From Lota lota (Eukaryota; Chordata; Actinopteri; Gadiformes; Lotidae), in contig JACYXH010000739.1 in the NCBI GenBank assembly GCA_026745465.1, positions 171,501 to 235,500 of the forward strand: a stretch of 64,000 nt of DNA, in the 5' to 3' direction. Positions 62,213 to 64,000 of this stretch are shown piece by piece. The stretch's first letter is position 1, and every line of letters begins with the position of its first letter. The notes beneath the pieces were generated by a model. That model made no database searches. It was not told the DNA's origin and saw only the letters and a program-made list of their open reading frames with translations. The position numbers and the translations under genes are program-made.

Positions 62213-62589
62213 CGATGGGCTGGGCCGGTCTAGGCCTAAATGACAGGGCCGATTTTAATTTTTGTCCAAGTCCACCCCTGGTCCAGCTCAGTTTCTGTCA
62301 TGTAAACTAACTGTAACTGATCACTCTGTGGGGTACGGTGGGTTTACCTGGGAAGGGGGGCTTGTCCTTGGCACGTAGCTTAGTGGTGGGACTGTTACGG
62401 TGCAGAAGAGGAGGAGGAGGAGGTGGAGGAGGCCTGTTTGCCTTCCGATCTGAGAGGGAGGTTGGTTCAACAGCAGTCTGGAAACTGGATGCTTACCCTG
62501 GGGTTCCACCACCACATGGCTTAGTTAGCCACTGTACCACAGCCTGGCGCAAATCTTTATTATGGAGATCATTCTGGACTGTTCTAGCC

Positions 62590-62765
62590 ATCTAGCCATC
62601 TACCTATGCATTTGTCAACCTGTCTGTCTATGTATTTGTCAAATCTGTCTGTCCACCTAGAGACCTAACTGTCTTTGCATTTGTCTATCTACCTGTTGGT
62701 CTGTCTACGTATCTATCTACTCTCTATATCTATATGTCTGCTTAGCCATGCATCTATCCATCTGT
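62590..62765. repeat. Degenerate (TCTA/TCTG)n repeat
   Basis: CATCTAGCCATCTACCTATG and CTGTCTGTCTATG-type tetranucleotide units. Confidence 0.75.
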
Positions 62766-64000
62766 GTATTCTGCTGTCTTTCGTTGTTAAAATATTCTAG
62801 CAAAGTTTGAGACTCTGTTTGTGGCTCTGTAGTGTTGCTGTTTGAGGCCTTTTATCTGAGAATTAGTTATTTACCATGTGCATAAGGCAAATCAGAACAT
62901 ACATAACATTATATGACAATATTTTATCCCAACAAATGCAATGAAAACCTTTGAATAATAGCTCTAAACGCCTCAGTCAATTAATTGACGATTCGTTCAG
63001 TGTGTAGCTCTCTGCAGATGTTGTACTGAAGAACACAAACCTTCCTTGATCAGTTAATCCTCAAGCTCCCTAAAATAGTGTTGTCGTATTGTGCGTGTGT
63101 GTTGTTTCGGTGGCACACTATTCCTTATTTGCGTACGAGAATACGCGAATGTGTGATGTTGTGGTGCATACGAGGACAATGACGGACAATTCTGGGGATG
63201 TCTCCATGGTTACGACAAAGTGGCTTTTTACACACAAATAAACGATGGCCTGACATTCTCACTTGCCTTGCTGAAATATTTCAAACCGTATGAAATCTAT
63301 ACTGTCACTTATCCATAGTTATGACACTTAACAGTTATAACACAAGCTCTTTGGAAACGTGGACGTTTTTTCGTTCAATTTGTTTTTAATAAAATATAGA
63401 TGCAGCCAAACTGTAAAATATATAAAGATGTTATCCAGTGCACGTGGAAGCTTGTGCGATGAATCAATGTGTGAGGAGGAGACTGCAAGACAAGATCAGA
63501 AATAAAATATTCCATTAGTCCTGCAAAAACAGGCTACGCTATCAAACCCAGTTACTGGTGATAGGAACATCTGATCGTGGCCCGACTCTGACATTTGCTA
63601 ATAAATTTATCTTTTTTTATTTTTTGCATTTTCCCCTCGACATAAAAAAGTAATTTGACCTCCAATTTTCAATTGAACCTTGACGACAAAACGGAAGATA
63701 AAATAAAGAAGGGATGAAAGAATTTGACGGCTCACGAACAAGGGAAAGATCGTTAGCAGCTCACGGCGCGTGTCACCGAGAGATTTGTACAGGAGCTGAT
63801 AGCCAGCGACTGTCAGCGAGGCGATACCGCTGAACCAATGACACAGTTAGAGCACCACAGAGGAAGAATTAATTAATACCATCTTATTATTATCTGCGGG
63901 GGAGAGGGAGCAGAGGAGGGGTGGGGGGCATTAGAGGACATTACCGTTACCCACCCAGCTGATATGAAATTTGCTGATGAAAGCCAGCTGCTTTTTCAAT
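62766..64000. other. Window end, nothing recognised
   Basis: No gene, RNA or named repeat seen in the last 1.2 kb. Confidence 0.4.

Overview
The window reads as vertebrate, almost certainly teleost, nuclear DNA. It holds short GC-rich exons in long AT-richer introns, about twenty degenerate copies of a tRNA-derived SINE, hAT-type and other non-autonomous DNA transposons, an L2-like LINE fragment, and an extreme load of long dinucleotide microsatellites plus poly-C/poly-G runs. That microsatellite load is what I would expect of a gadid (cod-like) genome, but this is an inference from texture, not from a marker gene.

Only one gene is supported: the 3' end of a type II classical cadherin on the + strand. 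Four exons are visible (4214-4335, 8484-8601, 18404-18655, 24876-25533). They have clean GT/AG boundaries, compatible phases and internal sizes of 122, 118 and 252 bp. They encode the end of EC4, EC5, the transmembrane helix and the cytoplasmic tail with p120- and beta-catenin-binding regions. From memory the closest family member is cadherin-18 (formerly cadherin-14). The upstream exons lie outside the window. The last exon is odd: its first half and second half are in different reading frames, and its C-terminus is extended by an Ala/Glu-rich, repeat-like tail.

Layout: 1-4213 is upstream intron with repeats, including a TTAA-bounded MITE. 4336-8483, 8602-18403 and 18656-24875 are introns packed with (CT)n, (GA)n, (CA)n and SINEs. 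25534 to about 25900 is the 3' UTR with two AATAAA signals. From about 25.9 kb to the window end (38 kb) I see no gene. That part holds SINEs, an L2-like LINE broken by a 346-bp hAT-type insertion, four other DNA-transposon remnants, a nested fold-back element, a roughly 60-bp-period minisatellite and several palindromic or nuclear-receptor-like motifs.

Most long open frames here are translations of simple repeats (Cys-Val, His-Thr, Ser-Leu, Arg-Glu) and are not genes. No rRNA, functional tRNA, CRISPR, bacterial or viral feature was recognised.
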